Assembly: GCA_029718625.1 (NCBI GenBank) | Contig: CM056379.1 | Coordinates: forward strand, 59,981,626 to 60,045,625 | From: Synaphobranchus kaupii | Lineage: Eukaryota > Chordata > Actinopteri > Anguilliformes > Synaphobranchidae | Direction: 5' to 3' | Length of the DNA stretch: 64,000 bases | Shown here: positions 47,787 through 59,053 of the stretch, piece after piece | How positions within the stretch are numbered: position 1 is the first letter of the stretch | Layout of the letters: each line of letters opens with the position of its first letter | Translations under genes and position numbers: made by a program | Notes under the pieces: generated by a model | What the model saw: the letters and a program-made list of their open reading frames with translations, nothing else | Databases searched by the model: none | Told to the model about the DNA's origin: nothing

Positions 47787-48341
47787 TAGGTAACAGTGGA
47801 GACCGTTTCACTCACTATCTCTCTTCCCCTCCAGCAATGTCTCCAGCCCCTTCTTCCGCCCACTACTCCTTCAACAGGGAGGAGCCTATGCAGGTGGACG
47901 ATGCTTCTCTGCGTGAGCCTACGCAGTCTAAGCCACGTGTGGAGTGGTGCCGTTACTGCAGGCGCAGGGGTCACTTGAGAGATCAGTGTCCTAAATTGGA
48001 GGGAAATGGGGGGTCTCGCTAAGGGAATCGGGGTCCCTAGTGAGACATAATGGCACTGTTCCTCAGACGTTATTGCCAGTACAGGAATCAGCGCTCCGCT
48101 AATGTTTACGCTTTTGTCGATTCCGGAGCAGTTCAGTGCTTTGTGGATGCCAAATGGGTCAAGGAACATAAACTACCCATCCACCGGCATCCATTCACGG
48201 CCCTTGACGGCCGCCCGTTGGGTACTGGTACCATTAAAGAGAACACGGGATCCTTGACCATGCGCACGAGGGAACTTATTCAGTTATTTTTAGTCGATTC
48301 CTCAGCCTATCCCCTAGTTTTAGGGCATTCTTTGCTGGTTC
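47787..48341 (+). pseudogene. Gypsy-4 gag end and protease start
   Basis: The frame from 47837 (MSPAPSSAHYSFNREEPMQV) includes the zinc knuckle CRYCRRRGHLRDQC (CX2CX4HX4C) at about 47952-47994. A stop and another stop near 48045 follow. Protease reads VYAFVDSGAVQCFVDAKW (Asp-Ser-Gly present) at 48105-48160 and goes on to FLVDSSAYPLVLGHSLLVL, then meets the solo LTR at 48342. The sequence resumes at 49060. Confidence 0.87.
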
Positions 48342-49059
48342 TGTGAGGGGAAGTGTAAGGTTCGGAGAATCAAACGCGACCAATAAGGATTTCTAAAAGC
48401 GTATCTAGAGAAAGATACGCCACAAAACGCAGAATAATCTGCACCAGGACTGGAATAACACAGGATAGGGAGCAAAACTTCCCTAGCACAAAGCAAAACA
48501 AAACAACCTCCAAAAACTGAGGCGATCTCGATAAACAGCGAGAATAACTAACATAAGAACCTCACGCACTAAAATAATTAGGCGTAACAAGAGGTAATGA
48601 AACAAAACAAAACTCAAAACAAAAACGAGTGAAGAAAAGGAATAGAAAAGAAAACCTGTTAGCCAAAGCTCTTGTGGAAAAAAAAGCTGAACACAACTGG
48701 CAACAGGTAAAAAGAATAAATGATAAAGAAAGATTGGAAAGGAACGACAAAACCAATCTAATCTTAAATCTTTATAACCGGACTTGCTGCGTTTCCTATT
48801 AGTAAGAACCAGAAATGCAGCGACCGAAACTCCCATACCTCCACCGACTTCGCATGTCAACATAGCAAAGACAATCTCGAAGTGCGGAAATGCGGAAATC
48901 CTGAGGTATTTATAGCCTGCAGGAAACGCGAAACAGGTGAAGGGAATAATTGTCGGGCAAGACGCGAAAACCGGAATGGAGGCGGAAAAAATCCGATAGT
49001 GTCTTGCCAAAAAGGAAACCAAAAACGTTGAAAAGCAAAGGCTGCAAATAACCATGACA
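48342..49059 (-). mobile_element. Solo LTR (Gypsy-2-like family), inverted
   Basis: 718 bp, starting TGTGAGGGG and ending CCATGACA on the plus strand; in element sense TGTCATGGTTATTTGCAGCC. A perfect 5-bp duplication, ggttc, flanks it (48337-48341 and 49060-49064). No internal coding sequence. It arose by recombination between the two LTRs of an inserted element. Confidence 0.92.
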
Positions 49060-50799
49060 GGTTCAGCACAGCCCTCATATTAATTGGGGTGGTGACAAGG
49101 CTGTCATTCTTCAATGGGGTTCCCAATGTGGATCTCTCTGTCGGCTGATGGCTCCTCTCGTGTTTGTTGGGCGTGGATATGGTTCCGAGCCTAGTTCTGC
49201 CAGTGACCTGCAAGAGGTTGATTCCCTGTCTGATTAGGAGGACCCTGCCCCTCTCTCTGAAGATGGCGAGGAGAGCTTGGCCTGGGATTCCCTGGCCGAC
49301 GGGTACTTTCCCTGGGAGGAAGCGTCTCCTGAGGAATTCTCCGATTCCGAGATCACGCGGTCCCCCATGCCTGATTCACCTGCTAATGTAGAGAGCATTA
49401 AAGTGGCAGGGGCATTCGATTTCCCTTTGCCAGCTAATGTACCAGTTGAATACACTTACAGTGCATCCGGAAAGTATTCACAGCGCTTCACTTTTTCCAC
49501 ATTTTGTTCTGTTACAGCCTTATTCCAAAATTGATTAAATTCATTTTTTCCCTCAAAATTCTACACACAACACCCCATGATGACAATGTGAAAAAAGTTT
49601 TTTTGAGATTTTGGCAAATTTATTAAAAATAAAAAAATAAAATTTCTCATTTACATAAGTATTCATACCCTTTGCTTTAACGTATTTTTTAAGTATCATA
49701 TTTTATATTTGGTCACATATTCTATACATGCTGTTACTTCCTGAAGTCTGTGACCATCAACATCAAAAAAACTGTCGATATCTTATTTTCAGGTACTGTT
49801 ACAAGCGATACTATAACCTCTCTGCATTTGAATGGATCTCTATGGAAATTGGGGAGTGAGACTAGATTCAGCTGTAAATTACACTGGTACAGTATGGAAC
49901 ACATGGCTGGCTAAATGGCTGTAAGTTATCAAGGGTCTGAGCTATCAAACGAGCCCCAAACCATCACTCTGTTGCCAGATATGGAGTAGATGTGGATGGA
50001 TCACTTTAAGGGTTGTTTCTCCTGACTTTTTTCCCCATAGAGTTCTATAGGAAAATGAGTCCGGAGAAATAACCCTTGCAGTGATCCATCCACATCTACT
50101 CCATATCTGGCAACAGAGTGATGGTTTGGGGCTCGTTTGATAGCTCAGACCCTTGATAACTTACAGCCATTTAGCCAGCCATGTGTTCCATACTGTACCA
50201 GTGTAATTTACAGCTGAATCTAGTCTCACCCCCCAATTTCCATAGAGATCCATTCAAATGCAGAGAGGTTATAGTATCGCTTGTAACAGTACCTGAAAAT
50301 AAGATATCGACAGTTTTTTTGATGTTGATGGTCACAGACTTCAGGAAGTAACAGCATGTAAAGGATATGCGACCAAATATGAAATATGATACTTTAAAAA
50401 TATGTTAAAGCAAAGGGTATGAATACTTATGTAAATGAGAAATTTTAGTTTTTTATTTGTAATAAATTTGCCAAAATCTCAAAAAAACTTTTTTCACATT
50501 GTCATTATGGGGTGTTGTGTGTAGAATTTTGAGGGAAAAAATGAATTTAATCAATTTTGGAATAAGGCTGTAACAGAACAAAATGTGGAAAAAGTGAAGC
50601 GCTGTGAATACTTTCCGGATGCACTGTACCTTGCTGAAGTATTCAGCAAGCAACGAGCTACCACCTTACCGCTGCACCGATCCTACTGTATGATTGCGCT
50701 ATAGACTTATACCCGGGCACTGTCCTAGGGGCAACCTATACTCCTTATCGGCTCCTGAGAGCTCCGCTATGAAGGAGTATATTGAGGAAGCCTTAGCTA
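49060..50799 (+). pseudogene. Gypsy-4 linker, split by palindrome
   Basis: After the solo LTR the gypsy coding sequence resumes with HIDWG-type sequence (about 49075). The acidic linker (EEFSDSEITRSPMPDSPANV, 49325-49400) runs up to 49458, and the palindrome follows. At 50627 it resumes with LAEVFSKQRATTLPLHR and [13 protein letters not shown] (about 50770-50810). Frameshifts occur near 49230 and 50815. It would connect protease to RT. Confidence 0.8.
49459..50626. mobile_element. 1,168-bp near-perfect palindrome, Tc1-type ends
   Basis: TA flanks both sides. Termini CAGTGCATCCGGAAAGTATT match inverted (50607-50626), and the match continues across nearly the whole element, with the centre near 50042 and arms of about 580 bp. 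Each arm contains the internal core seen once at 4020-4415, including the C-terminal KGYATKY codons of a Tc1 transposase. It has no open transposase. It splits the Gypsy-4 linker between PANVPVEYT and LAEVFSKQR. Confidence 0.93.
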
Positions 50800-52909
50800 A
50801 TGGGTTCATCAGACCCTCCACCGGCAGGTGCTGGCTTATTTTTTGTTAAAAAGAAAGATGGGGGTTTGAGGCCATACATCGACTATCGAGGCCTGAATGA
50901 GATCACCATTAAGAACCGGTACCCACTGCCCCTTTATTCGCTTTTGAGCGCCTTCAGGGGGCAGCTATTTTCACTAAACTCAACCTCCGCAACGCTTCTA
51001 ACTTGTGTGATGCGCGATGAATGGAAAACTGCTTTTAACACTCACAGCGGTCACTATGAGTACCGGGTGATGCTGATATTTAAATTTTCTCTCCTAACCT
51101 GTCGACTCACATTAGCCATGTCAGGCAGGTTTTGGAAGCTCTCCTAAAAGCACGGTTATTTGTCAATGCAGAGAAGTGTTCTTTCCATTCAAACACGGTT
51201 TCCTTTCTGGGATTCATTATAATGGAGGGAAAGGTCTGTATGGATCCCGAGAAGGTTTCGGCAGTATTGAACTGGCCCACTCCGATGTCGGTAAAACAAG
51301 TTCAACGTTTTCTGGGCTTTGCAAAATTTTATCTGCGGTTTATCCGCAATTTCACTACAGTAGCCGCACCCATTACTGCCCTGACTAAGAAAACGTCAGC
51401 TTCACGTTTTCAGTGGAACCCTAAGGCTGAGGCGTCTTTCGCTGAGCTCAAGAAAAGGTTCCGTTCTGAGCCCATCTTTATTACTCCCAATCCCTCCCTC
51501 CCATTTTTTGTAGAGTTGGATGCCTCGGAGTTGGGAGTAGGTTCCATTTTATCCCAGCACTCACCGCTAGACCGGAAGAAGCACCCGTGCGCTTATTTCT
51601 CTCGAGCTTTGACACCTGCTGAGAGAAATTACGACGTAGGGGATCGGGAGCTGTTGGCAGTGAAGTTAGCATTAGAGGAGTGGCGCCATTCGCTGGAGGG
51701 GGCCAGGCATCCCTTCACGATGTGGACCGACCATAACAACTACGTCCAACAAGCCAAGAGACGTAATTCTCGGCAGGCCTGTTGGGCGATGTTCTTCGCC
51801 CAGTTTAACTTTCTGCTGACTTACCGCCCTGGGTCTAAGAATGTTAAACCGGATGTCGTCTCACGCATTTACGACCGTTCTGACAGGGACCCTGTTCCGG
51901 AGCCCATTATGCCCGCTGCTCAGATTTTGGCCCCGGTTATGTGGGACATTGAGGTGGCAGTTCAGAGGGCACTGCGCCTTGATCCGGACCCAGGTGGGGG
52001 TCCTCCAGGGGTCTTTTTGTGCCGCCTAACTTAAGGTCTCAGGTGCTCCATTGGGGCCATTCTTCCCAGCTGGTGGCTCATCCGGGCGCTCATCGGACCA
52101 GGGATTTCCTGTCCAGGCGTTTTTGGTGGCCCAACATGGAGAAGGATGTGTGTGAGTTTGTTGCTGTCAACAAGGGGTCTCAACTCCTACCCTCGGGTCT
52201 TTTACACCCTTTACCCATCCCTAGCCGTCCTTGGAGCCACATCGCACTAGATTTTATAACCGGTTTGCCTGCGTCCCAAGGCAACACAGTGATTCTAGTG
52301 GTTGTGGACAGGTTCTCCAAGGCGGCACACTTCATCGCCCTACCAAAACTACCATCAGCACTGGAGACCGCACGGCTGGTGGTATAGCATGTTTTTAGAG
52401 TGCATGGTCTTCCCCAGGATGTGGTGTCGGATCGCGGCCCCCAATTTGCCGCTCGGTTCTGGCATTCCTTTTGTGTCCAGCTAGGGGCGTCCTTTAGTTT
52501 GTCCTCTGGGTTCCACCGGATAGACGAAGCGCACCAACCAAATGTTGGAAAACACTCCTCGGTGTCTGGCCACCTCCAACCCCACATCTTGGAGTCGTCA
52601 CCTCGCCTGGGAGGAATATGTGCATAACACGCTGTGCAACGCCTCCACTGGTCTCTCTCCTTTCAAGGCGCAGTTGGGGTATATACCCACTCTGTTTCCT
52701 GTTGGAGAGGAATGTGGAGGTACCGTCCGCAGGTTCTTTCATCCGGAGGGTTCCAGTTTCTTGTCGATTGGGAGGGCGATGGTCCTGGGTTCTTTCTAGG
52801 AATGCTGCTGGGTTCCTTCTAGGAACATTTTTGACCCTGAACTGATTAGGGTGTTCCGCAGAGATGGTCCTGAGGGATCTTCTGGGGTCATCCCTTAGAG
52901 GGGGGGTCC
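50800..52909 (+). pseudogene. Gypsy-4 RT, RNase H and integrase
   Basis: RT fingers ([20 protein letters not shown], 50822-50885) lead to [14 protein letters not shown] at about 51030-51067. The palm from PFG to the YLDD box is then missing: sequence jumps to ILIF-like codons near 51072, so the catalytic aspartates are deleted. The connection (VQRFLGFAKFYLRFIRNF), RNase H ([19 protein letters not shown]) and tether (LLTYRPGSKNVKPDVVSR) are open from 51132 to 52034. Integrase (52019-52387) lacks the CxxC half of its zinc site, then shows [18 protein letters not shown] and [15 protein letters not shown] before a further break at about 52515. The C terminus is degraded up to the LTR. Confidence 0.9.
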
Positions 52910-53544
52910 TGTCACGGTTTTGCTGGATGCTGTCCCTTCTCCGCATAGGGTTTCCTCGCAGCTCTGGGATGGCGATTATTCTTTCCTCTGCTCAGCAATT
53001 ATTTGGCACACCTGTTTCAGGTGTTTTGCCGGGTATATTAACGCTGTGCTTTCCTCTTCTGGTGCTTTTCTGTCTAATCGCCACATACATAAAGCCGGTA
53101 GAGGTATAGCTGGAGGACTGCATTGTTGTTTCTAACAAGAATGCAGGAACTTCCTAGAGTTGGAGCCATCGATTCTCTTTCCTTTTTGTTACTTTGTTTT
53201 CAGTTCTATCTCCTTCGCCTCCTATTCCCCGTTTGGTGGATAACCTTTGTTTGCTTTTCCTTTGTTTGCCTCGTTATTGTCGCTTGCATTTAGGTTGCTG
53301 AGCTCGAGGCATACGTTTCTGTTATTATTTTCTCTGCTCAAGTCTATGAGCCTGTTGCCCTTATTATTGGGGTTGTTCTTTGTTTGGCTGACACTAGGAT
53401 TAATTTCCCTGTTCCCTGATGCCGGGATTAATTTCCCTCAGGAGATGCGGACTCCTTTCTTCCCTCTAGTGATCCCCACTTCTGTGGGAGACTTTCTGAT
53501 CCCCTCTCCGTCGCATCTGGTCCTCCGAAACCGGTCCCCTCACA
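52910..53544 (+). repeat. Gypsy-4 3' LTR
   Basis: 635 bp, TGTCACGG to CCCCTCACA, preceded by the purine tract gagggggggtcc and followed by gtact. Confidence 0.88.
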
Positions 53545-54664
53545 GTACTGAGCAAAAAAAAAGAAGAGATTTTCTTTGAATTGCATGATGTTGTGTAAAA
53601 TTAGTATGAATTATTATTATGAAACACTGGCACATTATCTAGTCAGATCCAGAGTTAGTCTTTTTGTAAACAAAAGGGGGAAATATGAAAGATCCATTAG
53701 TCCATGCTGATTTCTTGCGGATTAGTAGATCCATGCAACCCACAGAAACATTCCTTAGTCCACCTTGCGATGGTAACTACTAGTATGGCCGTTGCGCCCA
53801 GTGTCATAACACCACTAAAATATTTTGTTTTTCACCACGCCCTTACAGGCAAGAACATTTCGGTCAAGGTACTATCACCTGTGCTTCTGCCGTTTACTCG
53901 CTGTCCATGTGGCATAGCATATGTAGGCAAGATCACAAGGAAATTGAGATTGAAATCAGTGAGCACAAGAGTGCTATCTGTAGAAACAACAGAGATTATC
54001 CTGTGGCTGTTCATTTCAACGATGCAAAACATGACATTTCCTCCCTTAGATTTTGTGGTATTGAAAGCGTTAATCTGCCACCTAGAGGGGGAAACCATGA
54101 TTTGTTGTTCCAAAGGAGAGAATACTTTTGGATATATACTTTACAGACTTTGCCTCCAAAAGATTTAAATGGGAATGTCCGTTGGATCTGCAGCAACAAA
54201 GTTTACCATCGCTCTTCACCGGAGTTGAAGATTTTGGGACTGATCCGGGAGTGCAGGCAATCTTCAAAAGGCAACCAGGGAAGGGAAGGGAAGGAGAAGA
54301 TAATGCGGGGGAGGAGTGAGGCGACGAGTGGGAAGGCTGACGCAGTTCGGTGCTCCGTTTCGACAGTGTACAGAGACCCACTGCGTGTATGGAGGAAAGT
54401 CGTGGAGGCGGAGTTTGTGTGTTGGACTGCTTAATGACACTGGACATCTCGGGACAGTGGGGGCTATTTTTAATCATGGCTGTATTCCACTTTAATTCAC
54501 TTAATTAGTTTGATTAATGCAATGATTCTATTGAATGTCTTTATTTGATATGTTTGTTTGTGTGTTGTGGGTCTGCCCCACTGACTATGTCTTTTTTGTT
54601 GTTGCTGGTGGCTACAAATGAAGTTCCCTAAAGGGAAAATAAAAGTTATTCTATTCTATTCTAC
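53545..54664 (+). mobile_element. Penelope-like element, 3' part
   Basis: Continuation of 47407-47786 after Gypsy-4. It holds a GIY-YIG endonuclease, then a non-coding 3' region ending with the AT-rich tail aaaagttattctattctatt (54640-54660). The right target duplication was not identified, so the end is approximate. Confidence 0.72.
53860..54190 (+). pseudogene. Penelope GIY-YIG endonuclease
   Basis: The frame up to about 53950 reads FTRCPCGIAYVGKITRKLRL, with the CxC and the YVGK form of the GIY-YIG core. After a one-base shift the frame from 53907 continues EIEISEHKSAICRNNRDYPV, AVHFNDAKHDISSLRFCGIE and LPPRGGNHDLLFQRREYFWI, ending in LQTLPPKDLN. This nuclease nicks target DNA in Penelope elements and is typical of their C terminus. 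The conserved arginine-type position and the catalytic Glu region (QRREYFWIY) are visible. The frameshift and the damaged RT make the element dead. Confidence 0.85.
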
Positions 54665-54995
54665 TCTGGACAGCACTCACAGCGGCTGCTTTGTTTCTCT
54701 CTCTTGCTAACTCTCACTCATACACACAAAACACGGTAGCTCAAGCTACTGCCAAGCCCCCGTTTGAATGATGTGGCCAGCAAACAGAAAATCACACGCT
54801 GTCCAAATAGTTATCCACGCCATGTAGGCTACTCATTTTTACCATTTTAGCCATCAGTGTGTACAGGATCGGTCGTCGAAACCTACCTTTAGAATAATTT
54901 TGCTTGCGTCATAAATAACGTAGCCTACAGTTCCATTGGTGGTACTCGCAAATTCCGTGGGAATTTCAAACATCTTCACAAAGTTAATTTGACAG
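54665..54995. other. Gene-free stretch
   Basis: No gene or repeat end recognised. Confidence 0.5.
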
Positions 54996-55328
54996 TTGAA
55001 CATTTGTGTTTATTTTATGATTATTATATTATTTTATCTCTATATTATGACTGCCGATCGTGGTTCAATTTGGAAGGAGGAGGAGATGCATTTACACCAC
55101 ATGATCGCGGCAAATGATCCATGCTGTTTATTTTGTCGATATGGATACCAAGGAACGCAAAATATCAAGTCGGTTGTCAATGAAACTTGCATCGCGGAGA
55201 ATTCTAAAACCACAGAATGCCTGCAAGTAATGTGTACTACAGGTCAAGGTAGCGAAAAAATGTTTCAGAAACGTTTCAAAACTAAAACCCCTGTGTGTAC
55301 GAGGCCCAAGAGAGAATGTCTGTTGTAG
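54996..55328 (+). other. Uncharacterised 110-codon reading frame
   Basis: The frame opens with a hydrophobic run (ICVYFMIIILFYLYI) and continues TADRGSIWKEEEMHLHH. The DRGSxWxEEE pattern resembles the start of MYB/SANT-like proteins carried by Harbinger-type transposons, and an in-frame Met precedes it at about position 18. The remainder (CCLFCRYGYQGTQN onward) is not recognised. No transposase neighbour was found. It may be a transposon relic or chance. I assign no function. Confidence 0.25.
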
Positions 55329-57740
55329 GGACGTACATTGCAAAGGTAAACGTGTAGCATGCATAGGCTATAGGCTACTACAACTCCTGGCTCAACTATT
55401 TGATCCAAATCCCCCCTTTCTGCAGGAAATACCACATATAATTAGCAATAATATACCCTAAAACATAAATTCAACAATATTTTTAAAAAGTGACTTCATT
55501 AACCTACAAAATGTAAATAACTGCTCTCATCCACAGCGAGCACTGCAGCTCACATTGAACGTGCACCGTGAGTAATAACTTGTTTACAAAATATGTTAGA
55601 CATAAACAGGCCAGCAAGGGCACAGTGTGAACAAAGTAAACAATTGATACTTTACTTACCTCATCAGAACATTAAATTTTGTTTTGTTGTAACATAAAAA
55701 TACAGTAAATATCCACACCTTGCATGCAACGCAGAGAGTAGCTCTCCATGTTCCTGTCAGATAAGGAGTTTTCATATGCTTTATACTATATAATTATGTT
55801 TAATAAAGTAGCCTATGTATTTATACATTTTTAAAAAAACTAGCTAGCTACTTGCTAAGCTAGACTGAAAAAGAAACTATCAAAAAACAAGGGACTATCA
55901 AGCTAGCTATAAAAAATATATACCAAAAATAAATAGGCTACTATAAGTAGAATATTCAAAAAGGCTCAACTGTAAGCTAGCTATATCACTCGCTCGCCCT
56001 ATCTCCTGATTCTCCTCTCCATGCAGATCAACCGCTGAGATTCACGCTTATAACTGTGACGTAGGACGCCCCTGCTCCAAAACTTCAGGGTGTAGCCACC
56101 AAACTATTGGTGGGCATAGCTGTACAGGTTTCTATTTCGTCAACGAGGGGAATACGTCATAGAAGGAAATTTCTGGCCAATCACAGGTAACGTTTTACCA
56201 CTAGAAACACTTTTGAGCCAGATTCTTAAAGTTTATGCTTTTTTGCGCTGACTGCAGTAATTTGTCAAGACTTGGAGCAGGATCAATCAGTAATACCAAT
56301 GTATCAGTTCTCATCTAAAATAAGTGGTTTTAGTGCTTTGTTACCCTTTAATAATAGTGTAAAAGTAAAACTGCAAATATCTAACCATTTATCAGAAACC
56401 TTATACCCACCTTGAACAATATGGATTATCAAAACTGTATTTAGTGAGGTTTAATTGTAGAGTTCAGTAATTTTAACACTGATATAAACTTGACTTATTT
56501 AGATTGATTTGTATTTGATTTGAATTATAATAGTCTTCTTGCCTCCTACCTTAGCAGGTCATTATAACCTTTGTATATTTTCTTCTTGTGTACTTTTTTC
56601 CTTTTAATTGTTTCATTTCGATGCTCTGTAATGGACAAATGTATTTGATTACCTGTCACTTAAAGATGAAATTCTGCTTTACAACGTACTACACCTGGTT
56701 GGGGTACCAGCTGATTTGACTTATACAGGTTCTGTCCTATTGTTTGTTAGATAGCCTACCTGATGAAGATCAAGATTAAATTTTGTATCATTAAGAAATT
56801 CTTTCCTGAGACATTGTGTGGGACTCCACTTATATTTAATATGCTTTTTATCATCTGACGCACCTGCCATAGTAGGTGTGCCAAAGTCCTTTTTATGATA
56901 TACAGTATGTTGTCTGTGTACATCAGTTGACCATTCTAAATAAAGGCATGTTATATCATCACTGCACAGGTAAGCCTAAAAAGCAAATCACAATACCATG
57001 GGAATAGGAATGAGTTGAACATTGGGGGATACATTGTGGTTGGAAATTTTTGAAAAACAGCTTTTAAGCCTCAGGAAAATAATCATATAATTATTGAGGT
57101 GGACAATTTTGCCTGCTTCCAACACTATATTTCCCCTGCTCCCCAGCCCCTACCCCCACCACATCCCTACACAATTCACAACCGCAAGCGAGTGTATCGT
57201 AAATGAACACAATACAGTACATCTGGACTACTGCTAAGTTCAACATACAAAGCACACAACATCTAAGTGAAAAACAATACCATTTCAAAGCCATACTGTG
57301 CCACCCACTCACGTGTGATAAATTAGATAAATAAAAAATATTTATTGATATAATGTAGCAAATATGGTAGCAACCAAAATATTTTGGCGCATTGGAGGAT
57401 GATGTGTTCATAGCTGGTTGTTGTTTTTCTTACTGGTGTTTGCGAGCAATGACTTTTGACCCAATTAGCCTACAGATTTATCAAATTATATATCTTACTT
57501 CAAGTTAAAATATTCCTGTTTTTTTTCAATAATGTAGTTTCCTACAAAAATTGTATGGAGAAAATAGAGAAATGTTTCTTGAATCCTTGCTAGAGAGCTC
57601 AAGTTATTCTAATAGTATTAGGTATATCAAATCCATCCAAGCCTACATATCAAACGGGTTGTTTAGTGCACCTGGCAACCCTGAGTGCACCGCAATAGGA
57701 ACCTCACACCAGGCTGGTCATGCGCACGTTGTTATTTTCT
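55329..57740. other. Gene-free, AT-rich intergenic stretch
   Basis: No supported gene. It contains tagcta-rich patches (55840-55990). The small frames at 57091-57411 and 57551-57772 have no recognisable motif. Confidence 0.5.
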
Positions 57741-57885
57741 TGTCTGGAAAGTCACGTGATGTGGACCAATAGCGAGGCTCGAGCGACCTCGCCTGTTCTG
57801 CTGCTCTCCACAGAAGGAAAACAACAAGCTCTGCCCCTGCCTGTTTCATTGCACTGAAAACGATTTCATCTCGGCTGAGTAAGAC
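57741..57885 (+). promoter_or_regulatory. Candidate promoter with E-box and CCAAT box
   Basis: A palindromic E-box, TCACGTGA (57752-57759), is followed 6 bp on by CCAAT (57766-57770) in a locally GC-richer, CpG-containing stretch. A strong splice-donor-like GTAAGA occurs at 57879. This could be an upstream promoter and first exon of the EZH gene at 60.5 kb. The link is inference. Confidence 0.35.
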
Positions 57886-58071
57886 TACACATTAAATCCG
57901 AGCTCTACCCCTACGTTTCCTACTACAATTGCAGACAGTACCACAGTGCTGACCATTCTTACTGTCACCAATAATAAGAATAATAATAATCACCATCATC
58001 ATCTTCGCTGCTATTATCAATTTAGTTATAAATGTCATAAAATGTATCACTATATATATATATATACTATA

Positions 58072-58105
58072 TTATTTTTTCATTCTTAATATCTTTCTTA
58101 CCTCA

Positions 58106-58159
<54 letters not shown>

Positions 58160-58193
58160 TGAGGTAAGAAAGATATTAAGAATGAAAAAATAA
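58072..58193. repeat. Perfect 35-bp inverted repeat around (TA)26
   Basis: The left arm 58072-58106 is the exact reverse complement of the right arm 58159-58193. They flank 52 bp of pure TA. Partial extra copies of 'attaagaatgaaaaa' follow to about 58230. The whole could extrude as a cruciform. Confidence 0.95.
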
Positions 58194-58614
58194 TTAAGAA
58201 TGAAAAAATTTTTATATTAAGAATGAAAAATAAGTGCTTGTAAGAGTTTGAATAAAAACTGTTGCGGTTCGATACCGTTGTCAGCTATGGTCGTCAGTCA
58301 AAAACTATACGAAAGAGTTAATAATTATGTTAATAATCCCCCCCTCACACACTGCTCCGGACCCCCTTTCACATGTAGCCTAATACCCGAACGCTCATCC
58401 TGTCCTTTTCCAGTAAAAGGCAGTCGGTGTAAATACAACTATTTCCCGGTAACCCCTCTGTCATGTATGACTCATGCAACTTCTGAAGAGTGCAATGACT
58501 GCGAAAAACTGGTATTTTTACCACCAAATTTTTATTATAATACAGTAATTATAGCCTAATAAATAAAATTAGTAGCGTATTGCTTATCCAATTAGACTGC
58601 TTATTATGAACCGT

Positions 58615-58615
<1 letters not shown>

Positions 58616-58648
<33 letters not shown>

Positions 58649-58649
58649 G

Positions 58650-58682
<33 letters not shown>

Positions 58683-58690
58683 AATGAATA
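58616..58690. repeat. (AAT)n microsatellite
   Basis: Runs of AAT/ATA units with one interruption. Confidence 0.9.
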
Positions 58691-58929
58691 ATAATTTACT
58701 TGTTTTTAGTACAAATAATAAGCACTGTTAAGCAACGATAGCTTCACACATTCATTAGTTTCATACAGAATCCCTCTTGTCCAGTCAAACAGCAACGGTG
58801 TCTAATAATAAAGACGTCATCCGCTGCTCCGACGGAGTGCGCAGCTCCTAACTGTAGATAGGACAACAACAATCTCAGCATGCTCGCGCACAACATAGGA
58901 ATCTTCTCATCTTGCGAATCGAAACACAT

Positions 58930-59053
58930 GACTATTGAATTCTGCATTTGGTCCGCAGCTCAGAGCGTCGTCGTGTGCAGGACATAAATAACCAGGGGAT
59001 CTGAGTTCCTTTCTGCGCGTTAGCACAGCGTAGCCTACTGCTACCAATAACAG
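58930..59053 (+). promoter_or_regulatory. Candidate core promoter and non-coding exon 1
   Basis: A TATA-like cataaataa at 58982 is followed about 30 bp later by a pyrimidine-rich possible start site. A splice donor context, aacag|gtagga, lies at 59053/59054. No ATG frame lies in the short exon. EZH genes have an untranslated first exon, and the next exon at 60.5 kb carries the ATG, so I propose this as exon 1. The start position is a guess. Confidence 0.4.

Larger units (their letters stand above)
47787..53544 (+). mobile_element. Gypsy-4: plus-strand gypsy inside Penelope
   Basis: It starts inside gag at 47787 and ends with a 3' LTR at 52910-53544. gtact is found both just before it (47782-47786) and just after it (53545-53549), and joining the flanks restores Penelope sequence. 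The 5' LTR and most of gag are missing although the duplication survives. It is further interrupted by a solo LTR (48342-49059) and a palindromic Tc1-type element (49459-50626). Confidence 0.87.

Noticed and set aside
48483..49055. 190-codon hydrophobic minus-strand frame resembling a membrane protein
   Set aside because: It lies entirely inside the solo LTR and its hydrophobicity comes from T-rich LTR sequence.
53247..53579. 110-codon Leu-rich frame after Gypsy-4
   Set aside because: It lies within the 3' LTR and crosses the LTR edge.
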